From Trichostrongylus colubriformis (Eukaryota; Nematoda; Chromadorea; Rhabditida; Trichostrongylidae): a stretch of 64,000 bases of DNA. The DNA lies in contig OZ022259.1 of NCBI GenBank assembly GCA_963978905.1, positions 50,238,727 through 50,302,726 on the forward strand. Direction: 5' to 3'. The translations under genes and the position numbers were made by a program. The notes under the pieces are model-generated. The model was not told where the DNA came from. It saw only the letters and a program-made list of their open reading frames with translations, and made no database searches. Numbering within the stretch: position 1 is the stretch's first letter; each line of letters begins with the position of its first letter. Shown here piece by piece: positions 23,111-34,000 of the stretch.

Positions 23111-26100
23111 TCATCGAAAGCGAAAGCCTTGGTACGCGCGGTAGCGACGATGTGGTGATGGGTATATGGTACATTGGTTATACCATGCTCTGCAATCGAT
23201 GAGGCACTACTTATCAATCTCCAGTACAATTCCTGCATGTTAACATCATGGCTGTGATAACATCACAGTTGCTTATAATCCTATATCAGTCAGTGATAAC
23301 TCGCGTTAACACTATTTAGCGATAACCAGTGAGAAAAATGGGACCTCTATTCTTCCCTCTATGGCAGACGAGTCTTCCGGCATGCTCTGTCACAGATATG
23401 GATCATAATAAGGGCGTCTGTGTTGCGTGGCGGTCACACGCTCGCCGGAGACCCAAGGACCTTCACCGCGAGTTGCATCAATCTCAGTCTCCTTGAATCC
23501 CCTGCTTCCCTTCACGGTATGCGTAAACCGTCTCTGATCCCCGAGCAATTCGGCCATCTAAGGCCCAACAAATCATACGCTCAAGGATCAAAGTGTCAAT
23601 TCGATCTTCGTGGATTAAGTGGTAGAAAGAAGACTGAGATTGTGTTCAGGATTGATATCAGTGGTCTTTAAAGATAAAAACGAGTTCTATTACCACAATT
23701 CGATCCGCTACAAGATGCTTATCTATCATCCCGCCGAGTTTGTGGGTGCAAACGATATCATTGCATAAAAACAAATCGAAAGCGAGCACATATTAACGCA
23801 ATTTTCCGATATAACAGCTAATCCTATCAGAAGGAATTTTTACGGAGCGAATTGAATGAGCGACAGTCAGCTGGCAAGCCACGTTTTGACCAGTGACGTC
23901 ATTTCCGTTCACTGAGAAACAATTTTTGGTTCATAATATCGTGATCGTTCATCATGCGCTCCTACGTCATGCGACCGCTTATGACCGCACCAGGGAAAAT
24001 TCCATACGTAGCATCCCATGTATTATTCACTGTTTATTGATGCATTAGATATACGAACAGCTTTGCCTGGCAATCAAGGTCAAACATGATGTTCTGCATT
24101 ATACGACCCCCTTCCAAAAGTGTTCAGCATTGCACTCCCCCCCTGGTTCCCTAAGACAGAAGCAAATTGGGAATCATTGTCGGAATATCAATGAACACGC
24201 TCTTTTCAGGAAAGGATCAATGTCAATCACCCTCGTGGGGTAAATTGTCACGTGTGGGTGCACAAATGCATACTCGCAGACAAGTACGCATGGTTTCAGA
24301 TTGGGACGTCCAGTTGACCAAGTATAATTAACATTAGGTAAGGGTAACGGTGACGGTGAAATATATCAAAAAGGACCCGTCACGTGTGGGTGCAAAAATG
24401 CATACGTGCGGAAAAGTACCCATTTTCAGAGTGGTACGTCTAATTGGTCATATAGGGTAAACATTAGGTAAGGGTAATGGCTACGGTGGCATATATAAAA
24501 ACGACTAAAGAAAAAAATCTACAGTATGTATTGCGTAACCATTTACAATATCTACTGTACCGTTCACAAAGAATGAAGAGCTCATCATCAGCATTCATTC
24601 ACACAGCTGCATTCAACGGAATCATCCCAGGCAATACCTGCGTAACGACCCTATGGAGAGGAAATTCTTCGCTGAGCTCGAAAACTGCTGTGCTCTACAG
24701 AAGATAGAGGGGGTGCAACTTGTTGGAGATTGAACAAGGACATGCATTCACATGGGTAACGTGTCAATAACGTATCGGAGATGTCACTCTGTACATGTAC
24801 TAGGCTGTAAAACCAATTTTACTGTTGAAAATTCGGAACTATTCGGCTATTACAGCCCCAGTGGGGGTCGATTGGGGCAAAAAAAATTTTTTGCTAAAAC
24901 TTCGCCTACAGGGGTAATTGAGGCCCCTGATCACGGATATCACATTAATTTTTAACGTTGACGCCATTTTGCACCAAATTGGCGCAACTATTGCACTGCT
25001 GCTAACACTCTTCACTGGCATAGTTGCGCCATTTTGGTGCAAAATGGCGCCAACGCTGAAAACGAATGTGATATTCGTGATCAGAGCACCAAATAACCCT
25101 GTAACCAAATTTCTACCGAATTTGGTGAGAATGACCTTGGTGCAATAGTTGCGCCATTTTGGTGCAAAATGGCGCCAACGTTGATTAATGTGATATTCGT
25201 GAACAGGAGCCTCAATTACCCCTGTAGGCAAAGTTGGAGCAAAAAAAATTTTTTTTGCCCCAGTCGACCCCCACTGGGGTTGTAATAGCCGAATAGTTCC
25301 GAAAATTCATGTGAAGACGTGTTACTGTTCAGCATTAAACAATTTGCATCTTTCCCCTTACACCATCCCATGATAGCACCAACTTCACATTTTAATCACG
25401 CCACTCGATCAGTTTCAAAGCTTCATGATGTGCTTTCTAGAATTGAACGCATAAATTTACACATATCAATATGATAGCTAAAAACTCGTCGATACACGAA
25501 GTATATCCAAAAAAAAAACTAACCTGCAAGCATAGGAGTAATTTTCCACCACAGGTGGATTGCAGAGGGGTCGCATAATTGGATAATCGTAGTCACACTT
25601 ACAAGCCTTTGTGCAGTGAGGGTACACATGGACATTACATTCAGGTGTACATGGCACAATTTTACTCAGCTGGAATGAAACAAACATGAATTACCACGAA
25701 AATACTGTTTGGAAAAATGGAATAAAAATTTGTGAGCATGACTTCTTGTGCATGGACAATTGAGTAATGGATAAATAAATATCAATGTCGAACAAGCTTT
25801 GAATTAACATAAACATGACAATAAACCCGAACTTTCATTACCTTATAAAGTATCTCATCATAGCTCATTCTTCGAACCTCTTTCTCAAGGCGACTTCTGT
25901 GACGATGTTTCTTATGTTTCCTTTTACCTTTCACTTTCCTACAAATAAAAACAATTCTTTCGCCCATCAAATGATATTGGAAACACTCACATCGGATAGA
26001 TACAATGATGTTTGTATGTCGGACAGAATTCCTTGATCCTTTCAAAATGATGCCTGTGAGATGTGAGTTTCTTAGGAGACCATATTCCGTGACAAAAATA

Positions 26101-27001
26101 ATCGTAATTTAATCGGTACACCGCGCAGTACTCACCCTTGTTCGAAATAGTCTTCTTATTTAAGAACTGAAAGAATCATTTATATTTTGAAGCTTTAAGC
26201 GTTTCTTTGGAAAAAGATGTATGCAATGAAAAAAGACAAGAAAGAAGTTTCTTAGCAAAGAAAGTGAAAAGCGGTTTTCACAAAACAGCACGTTCAGCGC
26301 TATGTGCAGACCAAAGTCGCTATCAGACTTCGCGATTTTACGATCCTGCAACTCCGTGATTTTGCGACTTTACGGTGTCGCACCTTCTAATTCTGCGTTG
26401 CTGCAATTTCGGAAGGTAGTAGCCTTGCATGCGGAGCGCTATACAGCAAAAGTGCGAAGCCTGACGGTCAGATTGCGCAATTTTGCGGTGTTGCACTTCC
26501 GCCAATAGCGACACCACAAAATCGTAAGGCCGCGGTCATACTCACCGCCGGCAGGGCGTGGCTGCGCTCACAAGCAGCGAGGGAGAGTGGCACGAGGGGG
26601 GGGGGGGCAGAGATGACGCAGGCAACGAGGCAGAGTGGCTTAGGCGGAGACGCAGAGATAGCAGCCACGCCACGCCGCCGGCACTGCAAAGTGCAAGCGC
26701 GCAGTCGCAAGGCCGTGAAGTCTGACATCAACCCAAGAAATGTATCTGCGTGATCAAAATTATTCAGCAAAAAAAAGGATTGTCAAGAATTCCGAAACCT
26801 CCTGAAGAGATGGGAGGCAGAAATTCGCCTCATTGTTCTCAATAAAAATAAATAAAACGACTTTCTTACTCTTGTTATGTGTTCAGCTTCTTCTTCATCT
26901 TCTTCTTCTTCTGATGAGAGGAATCGTAGGTCGTCGTCACGTAAGCTCCTAGTAACCGTGAAAATTGAAATTAGGAAGAGGGTGAGGAAAGGTAAGTTCA
27001 T
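23111..27001 (-). CDS. Paralogue D: short secreted Cys-rich protein, early stop in exon 5
   Basis: Exons are 27001-26870 (ATG, signal peptide MNLPFLTLFLISIFTV then an Asp/Glu-rich tract), 26166-25991, 25938-25842, 25669-25524 and 23189-23111. They join in phase to give 209 residues ending in TGA. Exon 2 is 176 nt and exon 3 is 97 nt, exactly as in gene C. Exon 3 encodes a very basic linker (KGKRKHKKHRHRSR). Exon 4 has the Cx3Cx7Cx3CxCx10Cx11C spacing. Exon 5 opens with WYNQC as in C, but its frame meets TGA at 23111. A donor at 23071-23066 would give the exit phase needed for the terminal exon at 22344-22277, yet only by passing several stops. It is either a truncated functional form or a decaying copy. 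The role is unknown beyond likely secretion. Confidence 0.65.
24247..24496. repeat. Tandem duplication, about 132-bp period
   Basis: The words GTCACGTGTGGGTGCA, AATGCATAC and ACATTAGGTAAGGGTAA occur twice in the same order, starting at 24247 and 24379. It lies in the long intron before exon 5 of gene D. Confidence 0.7.
24829..25306. repeat. Long inverted repeat, about 478 bp
   Basis: The left end is AATTCGGAACTATTCGGC and the right end is GCCGAATAGTTCCGAAAATT. Arms carry CCCCAGTGGGGGTCGA and its complement, then TTGGCGCAACTATTGC and GCAATAGTTGCGCCA. The centre also contains internal repeats of GCGCCATTTTGGTGCAAAAT. It lies in an intron of gene D. Confidence 0.75.
26310..26730. repeat. Composite of two short repeat types
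   Basis: The flanks read GTCGCTATCAGACTTCGCGA and, inverted, AAGTCTGACATCAACC, as in the TTTGCG/CGCAAA repeats. The middle carries GCCGGCAGGGCGTGGCTGCG and a G-rich run near 26598-26607, typical of the GGCCGC-end repeats. This may be one repeat inserted in another. It lies between exon 1 and exon 2 of gene D. Confidence 0.4.
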
Positions 27002-27305
27002 ATGACGTTAAGGCTGCCCTGAAACTCTGAAATGAACAATTATATTGAGGCGAGTAAAAAGTTTCGTAAGAAGAAACATAAAAACTCAATTACAACGTGA
27101 GATTGCACAATTTAAAATACTTGAATCGACTACGAACAGACTGATCCAGCCGATAAGGTTAGATTGTTACAAGTTCAGGCCCAATTCTGGGAGAACCATG
27201 CTCCAAAGAGATTAGTAGGAGCCCCACTTTAAGGACCCAGTGCTTATCCGAAATACAGTGCAGTCAAGGTTTTCCAGGGGCGGCCGCAACCGAACTGCGA
27301 GCCAG

Positions 27306-27365
27306 TTTTCTCGACGAACGATACTTTTATGACAGCTGATTGACCAAAAAAAAAAGAGAAATGCA
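27306..27365 (-). promoter_or_regulatory. Upstream block shared by genes C and D (D copy)
   Basis: About 300 bp upstream of the ATG of gene D the words TCGACGAACGATACTTTTAT, TGACAGCTGATTGAC and TGCAATGA (plus-strand text) match the block at 42005-42066, a similar distance upstream of gene C. It may be a shared control region or simply duplicated flank. It could not be aligned beyond this block by eye. Confidence 0.35.
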
Positions 27366-27929
27366 ATGAAAAGTGATTTTTAGTGGAATCAATCGCAACG
27401 GACCTTTCTTCCCTCGTTTGATGATCGGTGCTGTAGAGGGAATGATGACAGCAGCACAGAGTGAAAGTGGCGGCAAATGAAGAAATGATTGATGTGAGAG
27501 TTCACCAAACGTTGATCAATTCGCCAGTGTTTTCTCTTTACAACTGACGAATACAGGAACTTTGTTGCATACCAGTGAAGCGGACGGTGGCACGTACAGA
27601 GCCTATCGCCTTGTTTCTTTCCTAACGCTCATTGCTAACCGCTATATCTCTTTAAGTATTACGCTTAATGCATCTAAGACCGCAGCAAAACGTGTCTATA
27701 CGTTCATACGCCACAAACCGGAACTTTTTTGGAAAACAGTGAAATAAACGTGGGTGGTCGCTGAAGCATGAGGAAAGCAGGTCGAGAGTGAGTGATCTAT
27801 GTTCTGGTATCACACCGGAACCAACCGCACACTCTCTCACGTTCTATCTATGAGTTACATACCTTTGGCACATAATACACAGATTATGTGCACCTAATCA
27901 TATCATCTGCACCTGGGGTGTGACCTCAT

Positions 27930-28127
27930 TTAAGACTTAGAGTCACTCCCAGGTCCTTTACTCATTAATAATTGGTCTTCAGCATCTTTGCGTGCAACAC
28001 TGAATTCAGCTAACGCAGCAAGCTTATCCCCAAATGGAGCACCAAGTTTTTTCAGAAGATCTTTCAGTGTTGGTAAATTCCATGCGCTTCTTTGTTGTAG
28101 TTCTTCCGTTGCTTCCCGATTAGCATT
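27930..28127 (-). CDS. Orphan exon-like ORF, 65 codons
   Basis: An open frame without an ATG near its start runs to a TAA at 27930-27932. It reads like real protein: WNLPTLKDLLKKLGAPFGDK, then LAALAEFSVARKDAEDQLL, ending SKGPGSDSKS. Composition is Leu/Lys/Ala-rich and amphipathic. The upstream boundary could be a weak acceptor (GGTGGTAG). No partner exon was found nearby. I do not recognise the family. It may be the last exon of a gene broken by repeats. Confidence 0.35.
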   Translation of the reverse strand, partial: NANREATEELQQRSAWNLPTLKDLLKKLGAPFGDKLAALAEFSVARKDAEDQLLMSKGPGSDSKS

Positions 28128-28405
28128 CTACCACCTACTGCCGACTGTATTGTACGCATGATAAACCTTCACCTCCAACGATCTACGCAATTTACATACA
28201 TACGCCGTGATGCGAAAATCTCTTTACTACGTTGATGTCGATATCGGTCGACGTTGTCTCACAGGTGGTCTTTTCCGTGGGACGACATCAGTCAATGCTG
28301 ACCGACAACACTCAATGTTTCCAATTTATGAGAAGTTCGCGAGCTTCGCATAGGGCCAAACCATGGCAAGTCTCGATTTGATAGATTGTTGAGTGTTTTC
28401 GGTAA

Positions 28406-28543
28406 GGTCGCCGTCACACTTTGCGATTTTGCGATATCGCACTTTCGCACGTGATACTACGACCTTGAGTTTGTGCAATGCCGTAACTTCGCGCGCCGAG
28501 CCGCAATACCGAAAATCGCAAGACCGCAAAGTCTGACGGGGAC
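28406..28543. repeat. Short repeat with TTTGCG / CGCAAA ends (copy 2)
   Basis: Ends are GGTCGCCGTCACACTTTGCG and CGCAAAGTCTGACGGGGAC. The interior carries GTGATACTACGACCTTGAG, which is the complement of a word in the copy at 47110-47244. Confidence 0.65.
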
Positions 28544-29497
28544 TTCACATGGTCTTGGAGGCGTGTCTTCTAGCCATCTGGGGGAACTCCCAGATTTGTC
28601 CAAGCCTTTTGAGAGAAGGAGTTTGATAGCGTCGCGCAGCTTCCATGTGTTGTTCCACGGCGACATGTTGCCGAAAGAGCCCAGCAATCTCCAAGAACAA
28701 CATTCGACACTATCTAACCAATGCAATCCTGTCACCTTGCCAACCGATGCGGTTGAAAAGGTGGTTTTTGGAGAGCCTCTCAATAAGCTGCAAACTTCTA
28801 TGCAGAGGTAATCGATCCGTAGAATACGAATATGATTTTTGCCTGACAGACCTCACGCCCGTGGTAACGAGGGTATATTCAAAGAAACATTGACTTAACT
28901 ACCACAAAGAATTCTGATCACGCTCATCATGCAAAATGGGTGCGATATTCTTTCTCAGGAGGCCAAACTACCCCTTGCAACAATTTTTCGGGGAGCCTAA
29001 TGAACTACCCCATTTTGGCTCGCGCGCCTATAGCGCGTGCGTCACGTGGTTTAGCGCGCAACAATGTGATGTTCGTGCCTTACGTATCAAACTACCCCAG
29101 CGTAAAGTTTGCGGCCAAATCGAAAAGTTCCAAAAGATCACCTCCTCGAAGGGAGGTGGTGGGGTTGCTTTGGATAAATGGTGCCCAAGATTCGAATTTA
29201 AATTGGTGGGCTCTCGACACGATCATCAATCATACTGTATTATGGTTAGGTCGAGCGTTTTACAAAAAGAGCGCGTCGCCAGAGTGCCGCCGTTGTCGGT
29301 GGCGGGCACACGAATTGCCACTAGCGCCGGCTGCGTAAAATATGAACGCGGTCTTGGACATCCACGCTCGCTCAAAACGCGCGGTTGGCGTCGTTTGACA
29401 GTGGTAGAAGGTAAGAGGTAGTGGATGATTGGCTACCTTCCAGATTCGAAGATATGTTTGTGAGTCTACTTGACTTCCTGCAATATGAATTGCCATG
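28544..29497. other. Gene-free stretch
   Basis: Two overlapping plus-strand ORFs of 161 and 132 codons start near 28940, but neither has a recognisable domain and they share bases in different frames. I treat them as chance. No repeat was recognised. Confidence 0.35.
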
Positions 29498-29890
29498 GGA
29501 GACGGTCGTTTGGCGCGGCCCCTTGCAGCTACTTTGCCAATAGGGGACATGGATCGTAGTTACCACCCTGACACCGACCACTCGACGCATCTTCTACGTC
29601 GGCAACTCGTCCACATAACCAAACTCTCAGTCTACGTGAATGATAATCACCACATAAAGGACCTCATAATAGGGGACATGGATCGAGGTTTGGGAAAGTT
29701 AATAATTTGCAGTTTTTGTTTGAGGAATTCTTTTGTATAGTATTTATCATGACGAACATCTGATGCTTCGGTGATTTGGACGAGTTATAAGTCGCAGAAG
29801 ATGCGTCGAATGGTCGGCGATAGAGTGGCAGCAACGGCCCATGGGCCCCACTGGTAAATCAGCTGCAAGGGGCCGCGCGAAACGACATAC
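29498..29890. repeat. Inverted repeat, about 390 bp
   Basis: The left arm (GGCGCGGCCCCTTGCAGCT, then ACTCGACGCATCTTCT and AACTCGTCC) is mirrored by the right arm (GGACGAGTT, AGAAGATGCGTCGA, AGCTGCAAGGGGCCGCGC). The direct word ATAGGGGACATGGATCG also appears twice, near 29540 and 29670. Confidence 0.6.
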
Positions 29891-30369
29891 ACCCATTGCC
29901 CACTCTGATCACAAATGTTGGTCGAAGCTGCACTAAATGCCTGAGGCTCCTCTTCCATAGTACCACGTTTTTGCGGCATACTTGACACTTAACACTTTAT
30001 TATATGACACACATGTGAGGGAAAAATTGCCAGTACATGTCCAACATCAGAATAGTGAGAAAAGAAGAAAACCGTACAGTAGAAAACATCGAAATCTGTC
30101 CAGCAACATGTGGCAATAAGCACAAGTTGATCAAGAAAAAGATAACGATCAGGAAAAAAAGGAAGAAATAAGTAGCTAACCTATCCAAGATGCGATTAAG
30201 AAAAGTCTTCAAGGAAATGACTGAAACGGGGAGCGGTTTGTGTTTGGCCAAGATTTTGTATACGGATCCCGCACGATTGACAAAGAAATTATGCCGAAAG
30301 CCACCGCGGTTACCTTTAGAATCAATCTTACTCCCATATCAAATAAATTTAAAAAACGGTATCAAATTT

Positions 30370-30623
30370 ACTACAAGGATGCTGAGTTATGGGCAAAAGC
30401 TTCGGTGCCGGACGGGACTCGAACCCGCACTCATCCTTTCCGGGGATATGTGCTAATCCATTACACTACCGACACCACCTTCACCTTAACTCAGCTTTTT
30501 GAATGGTATATTTACCATAGCTTATCAGCACTCACACGTACAACGTGTTGATGGAGGATGAAGTGCGGGTTCGAGTCCCGTCCGGCACCGAAGCTTTTGC
30601 CCATAACTCAGCATCCTTGTAGT
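30370..30623. repeat. Head-to-head inverted pair of tRNA-derived sequences
   Basis: Bases 30370-30437 and 30555-30623 are inverted copies of about 68 bp. Each contains the 3' half of the tRNA-like sequence plus a tail that reads GAAGCTTTTGCCCATAACTC then AGCATCCTTGTAGTA. Only the left copy has the 5' half. A conserved tail beyond the tRNA 3' end points to a tRNA-derived SINE rather than a plain tRNA gene. Confidence 0.6.
30404..30475 (-). tRNA. tRNA-like sequence, possibly a pseudogene or SINE head
   Basis: The 72-nt cloverleaf folds by eye. The acceptor stem is GTGTCGG with CCGGCAC, the D stem GTGT with GCAC, the anticodon stem TATCC with GGATG, and the T stem GCGGG with CCCGT around TTCGAGT. 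The B box GGTTCGAGTCC is perfect and the A box TAGTGTAATGG is plausible, so a Pol III promoter may be intact. The seven-base anticodon loop is CCGGAAA. The central GGA would mean serine, but U33 is replaced by C and there is no long variable arm, so a functional tRNA-Ser is unlikely. Confidence 0.5.
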
Positions 30624-31016
30624 AACTTTCGCATCGCAAGCTGCGGCGATAAACAGCAGTTTTCAAAAATTAAAAAGGTATCAAATTTGACTGCGCACCC
30701 GGTATAGCTTTTGAAGCGCAGTATTACACGATCGAAACCGCTCTGATTCTTAGCAAACGGTTGTCTTGAAAAGTAATTATTTCAATTGAATGCCCACATA
30801 AATTCTTGGGTGCCTCAGGATGTAAGGCATGGGGCGATCTCCATGAACTCATCATTTCCCTTTCACGCAGTTTCATTTATCATTTCTTGGATTTATTGCT
30901 CTTCAAGAAGTATTATGTACAGATCCTCTTTCAAATTGAAGTTATTTCTGAATGAGTATTTTCGAAGATTATATGAACTCAATAATTCTGCGAAGTGAAA
31001 GAAGTTGTTGTGATCA

Positions 31017-34000
31017 TTAATCTATTTTTCCATAGTAGCTTTCTCGCCAACGCTCGTTCACAGTTGGGAGCGGAGTTGCTGAAAGACAAGCACATTAAAA
31101 GAAGGTAGATCAACCGAGATTCTGCAGAGCTACTGAGTTCGGCAATTTAAGAGTGCACTTATTTCATCAAATGGTATCATCACTGATGTCACGGTTTTTT
31201 ACATCCTATGAAATGCATGTGATGAAGGCTCTTTCAAAATGTCCAAAAAAAAGAAAGGCCACGCTGATATCATTAATACTCCTGTAGAAGTGACAGTGGT
31301 GATAGAGAGCAGTTTGTAAAATAGTTCCTTGAAGGCACATTCCAGGATTATTAGGATATCACATCTACTGCTGTGGATGGATATTCGATCCAAGCCACGT
31401 AGAATGTACCTTTACCGAAGCGTGGGTGTCAGTTCCTGGAGCGTGCAGAGCCAAAGAATCTAGCGCAACAGCTCGGCCCCGCCCACCCTAGCCGGGGGTC
31501 TGCCTTTACTCTTCGACTCTTATCTTTGACATGAATAGACCAGCTACTAGCCAAGATCTTGAAATTGGCAGTAAACCAATCGCCTCGTGAAGTAAACCCA
31601 CTACTGAGTGACCTGACCCCACACTGGGCACCGGAACACTTGCAACACACCCCTGTCTGGGGTGGGCGGGGCCAAGCTTATGCGCTAGATTCTTTGGCTC
31701 TGCACGCTCGAGGAACTGCGATCCACGCTCCGGTAAAGGTACAGCCTACGTGGCTTGGGTCGAACTATCCATCCACAGCAGTAGATGTGATATCCTAATA
31801 ATCCTGGAATGTGCCTTTAAAGACACCGGAAGGCGCAATTTCGACTTACGGTGAGACCTACTGTAACGCATGCAGTTCGTTAGGTTGCAGACATTGCACA
31901 CACGACACCTTCCCAAGACGTCTTGTGTGAATTCTTCACCACGAACGTATTTATAATACCCTTTCGTTCATTCGCCCATTCATTGTTTCACTTGATTGCT
32001 GCTGTTGTTGCTTTCTTAGTCCACATCATCATGAATGAATGACATACACACAACTAGACAACAATTGACATCTTCTACAGCGAGCAGCTCGGAAAAGTGC
32101 TGTTGCATTTCGAGCAGACGCGCGGGCGATGCGAATGCAGACCACAAATCGTGCTTATAAAGCGGTTTCCCCATCGATTATCGCTTCTAATCTCGAGTGT
32201 TCGTTCATTCCTTTCCATCTTCCTCATTTTTCCGATCCCTCCCGGTTCCTTTGAACTCCCTGCTCTACATCCCTACTTTAATTTCCTTGCTCTGCATCTC
32301 TGACTAAACGGCGATAAACGGATGAAAGACAATGGCAGACCCTATACCATTTCCACATTATCCCTCAAACATTTACGCGTTCACTTTTATTACCACACTT
32401 CCTAATAGACTTAAATGTTACGTAACTCCGAACGTGTAGCGCCGTGGGAGGTGCGCCATGGAACATATCGGTGAATAAGGTTTCGAACACTTCTCCCTTC
32501 CTCTTAAAGGCACTCTCCGCGATCATTTCACCAGCTATTTACCCTGCCGCAGCCGATAGACCCCCGGGTAACTGTCGCGGCTGTATCCTTGGAGCGGCGC
32601 CACGAGCCCTCCTGGCAGCGCAAAGCCCGCGGCAGGCAACTGGGACCCCGCCTACCAATTGGCGACCCCACCCGGCATCGTACGAAGGTTTTTTCAACGT
32701 GGCGCTTACATGAGCCTGTGATAAGATAAGATAAAGAGGAAATTTTAGTACTTAATGTAACGTTCACTAGGGGAACAGGTCATATCTCAAGGTTCTCATA
32801 ATACTATCCAACGGGAACTGCTGTTTTCACGCGATTGTCTCGTGCAAGGCCAGATGTCAGGAGGCCTTATTTTTGCCATATTCGGGGGCTTCTCTCGGAT
32901 TTTTCTTTCTCGGTGTATTCTTTGGCACCTCTGATTTTATAATTCAGCTCTTAAACCCATTCAAGGTAATCGCGGAAAGTGCCTTTAAGTAGGTCAACTA
33001 ATAGAGGACAACAGAAACAGAACGTATCCAGATAAAAAAGGTCCAAACAGTCCATTTCGGAAAAACAGATAGGGCGTGTCCTACGGACTTGGATGAACGT
33101 GTGTCACACACTCTCACTCTCGCCACGTACTCTCACTTTCGCCACTCACCCATGTCCGTAGGACACGCCCAACCAGTTTTTCCGAAATGGAGTGTACTTG
33201 GTGCAACAATATTAGTTTTCAAATCGTAAAGGTTCGGAAGATCACTCACGGATAAATTTCCCTTTTTCGGCCTTCGAGTACACAAACTGTGACGCGTAGT
33301 GATATCGCTCGTACTTGGGGCATTGATTATACCATAATCTGAAATTCAGTTTTGAATATCATTGTACCAAAAGGGAATACAGACTATTGTTCTTGCAGAC
33401 TATGTCCCGTATTCACCTGGAAGTCCCACATGTTCAGCATTACAAGCACTTTTCCGTGGGGCTATGGAACACTGTGCGATGCAATGTGTGCTTGAGTGAT
33501 GCAACCACCACTGCTGGGCAGGCAACGGCAAGTTAGGGTTAACCGCTTTGTCGAGAAGAAGTACGATTTTACCCTTATCATAGTGTGCATCTAGTGCTCA
33601 GCATGAATATCGATCGACCAAGTGCTTCAGCGTTCACCTCTTCGGGCCAAAAATTATTCAAAAAGAGGTGATTGCCAAGAATATTCGGAAAGTTCTGGAA
33701 ATTAATCCACTTCCCATTTCGAAATAGGACTCCCGTTGGCGCTTCCTCTTCACATGCTAAGCGATCTTGGTCCCACCTTGCCTACTTTCAGGAAAAAATG
33801 GCGGAAGAAGGTGGCTGGTGTAGTTTCTGAGATTTTCTAAGCATTACCGGAAAGCGTGATTTTACACTGCATTCTTTGCATGAGACCATCAGGCCCGCGT
33901 CTCACCTTAACAAAAATTCGTGCCTTCAAAGAAGATTTTTGCATACTCGGAGATGTTATGGTCATTGCGCACGAAAGAACCACAAAAATTTACAGCCCGC

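Noticed and set aside
28936..29421. 161-codon plus-strand ORF
   Set aside because: A 132-codon ORF in another frame overlaps it, composition is not protein-like, and no domain or splice partner was seen.
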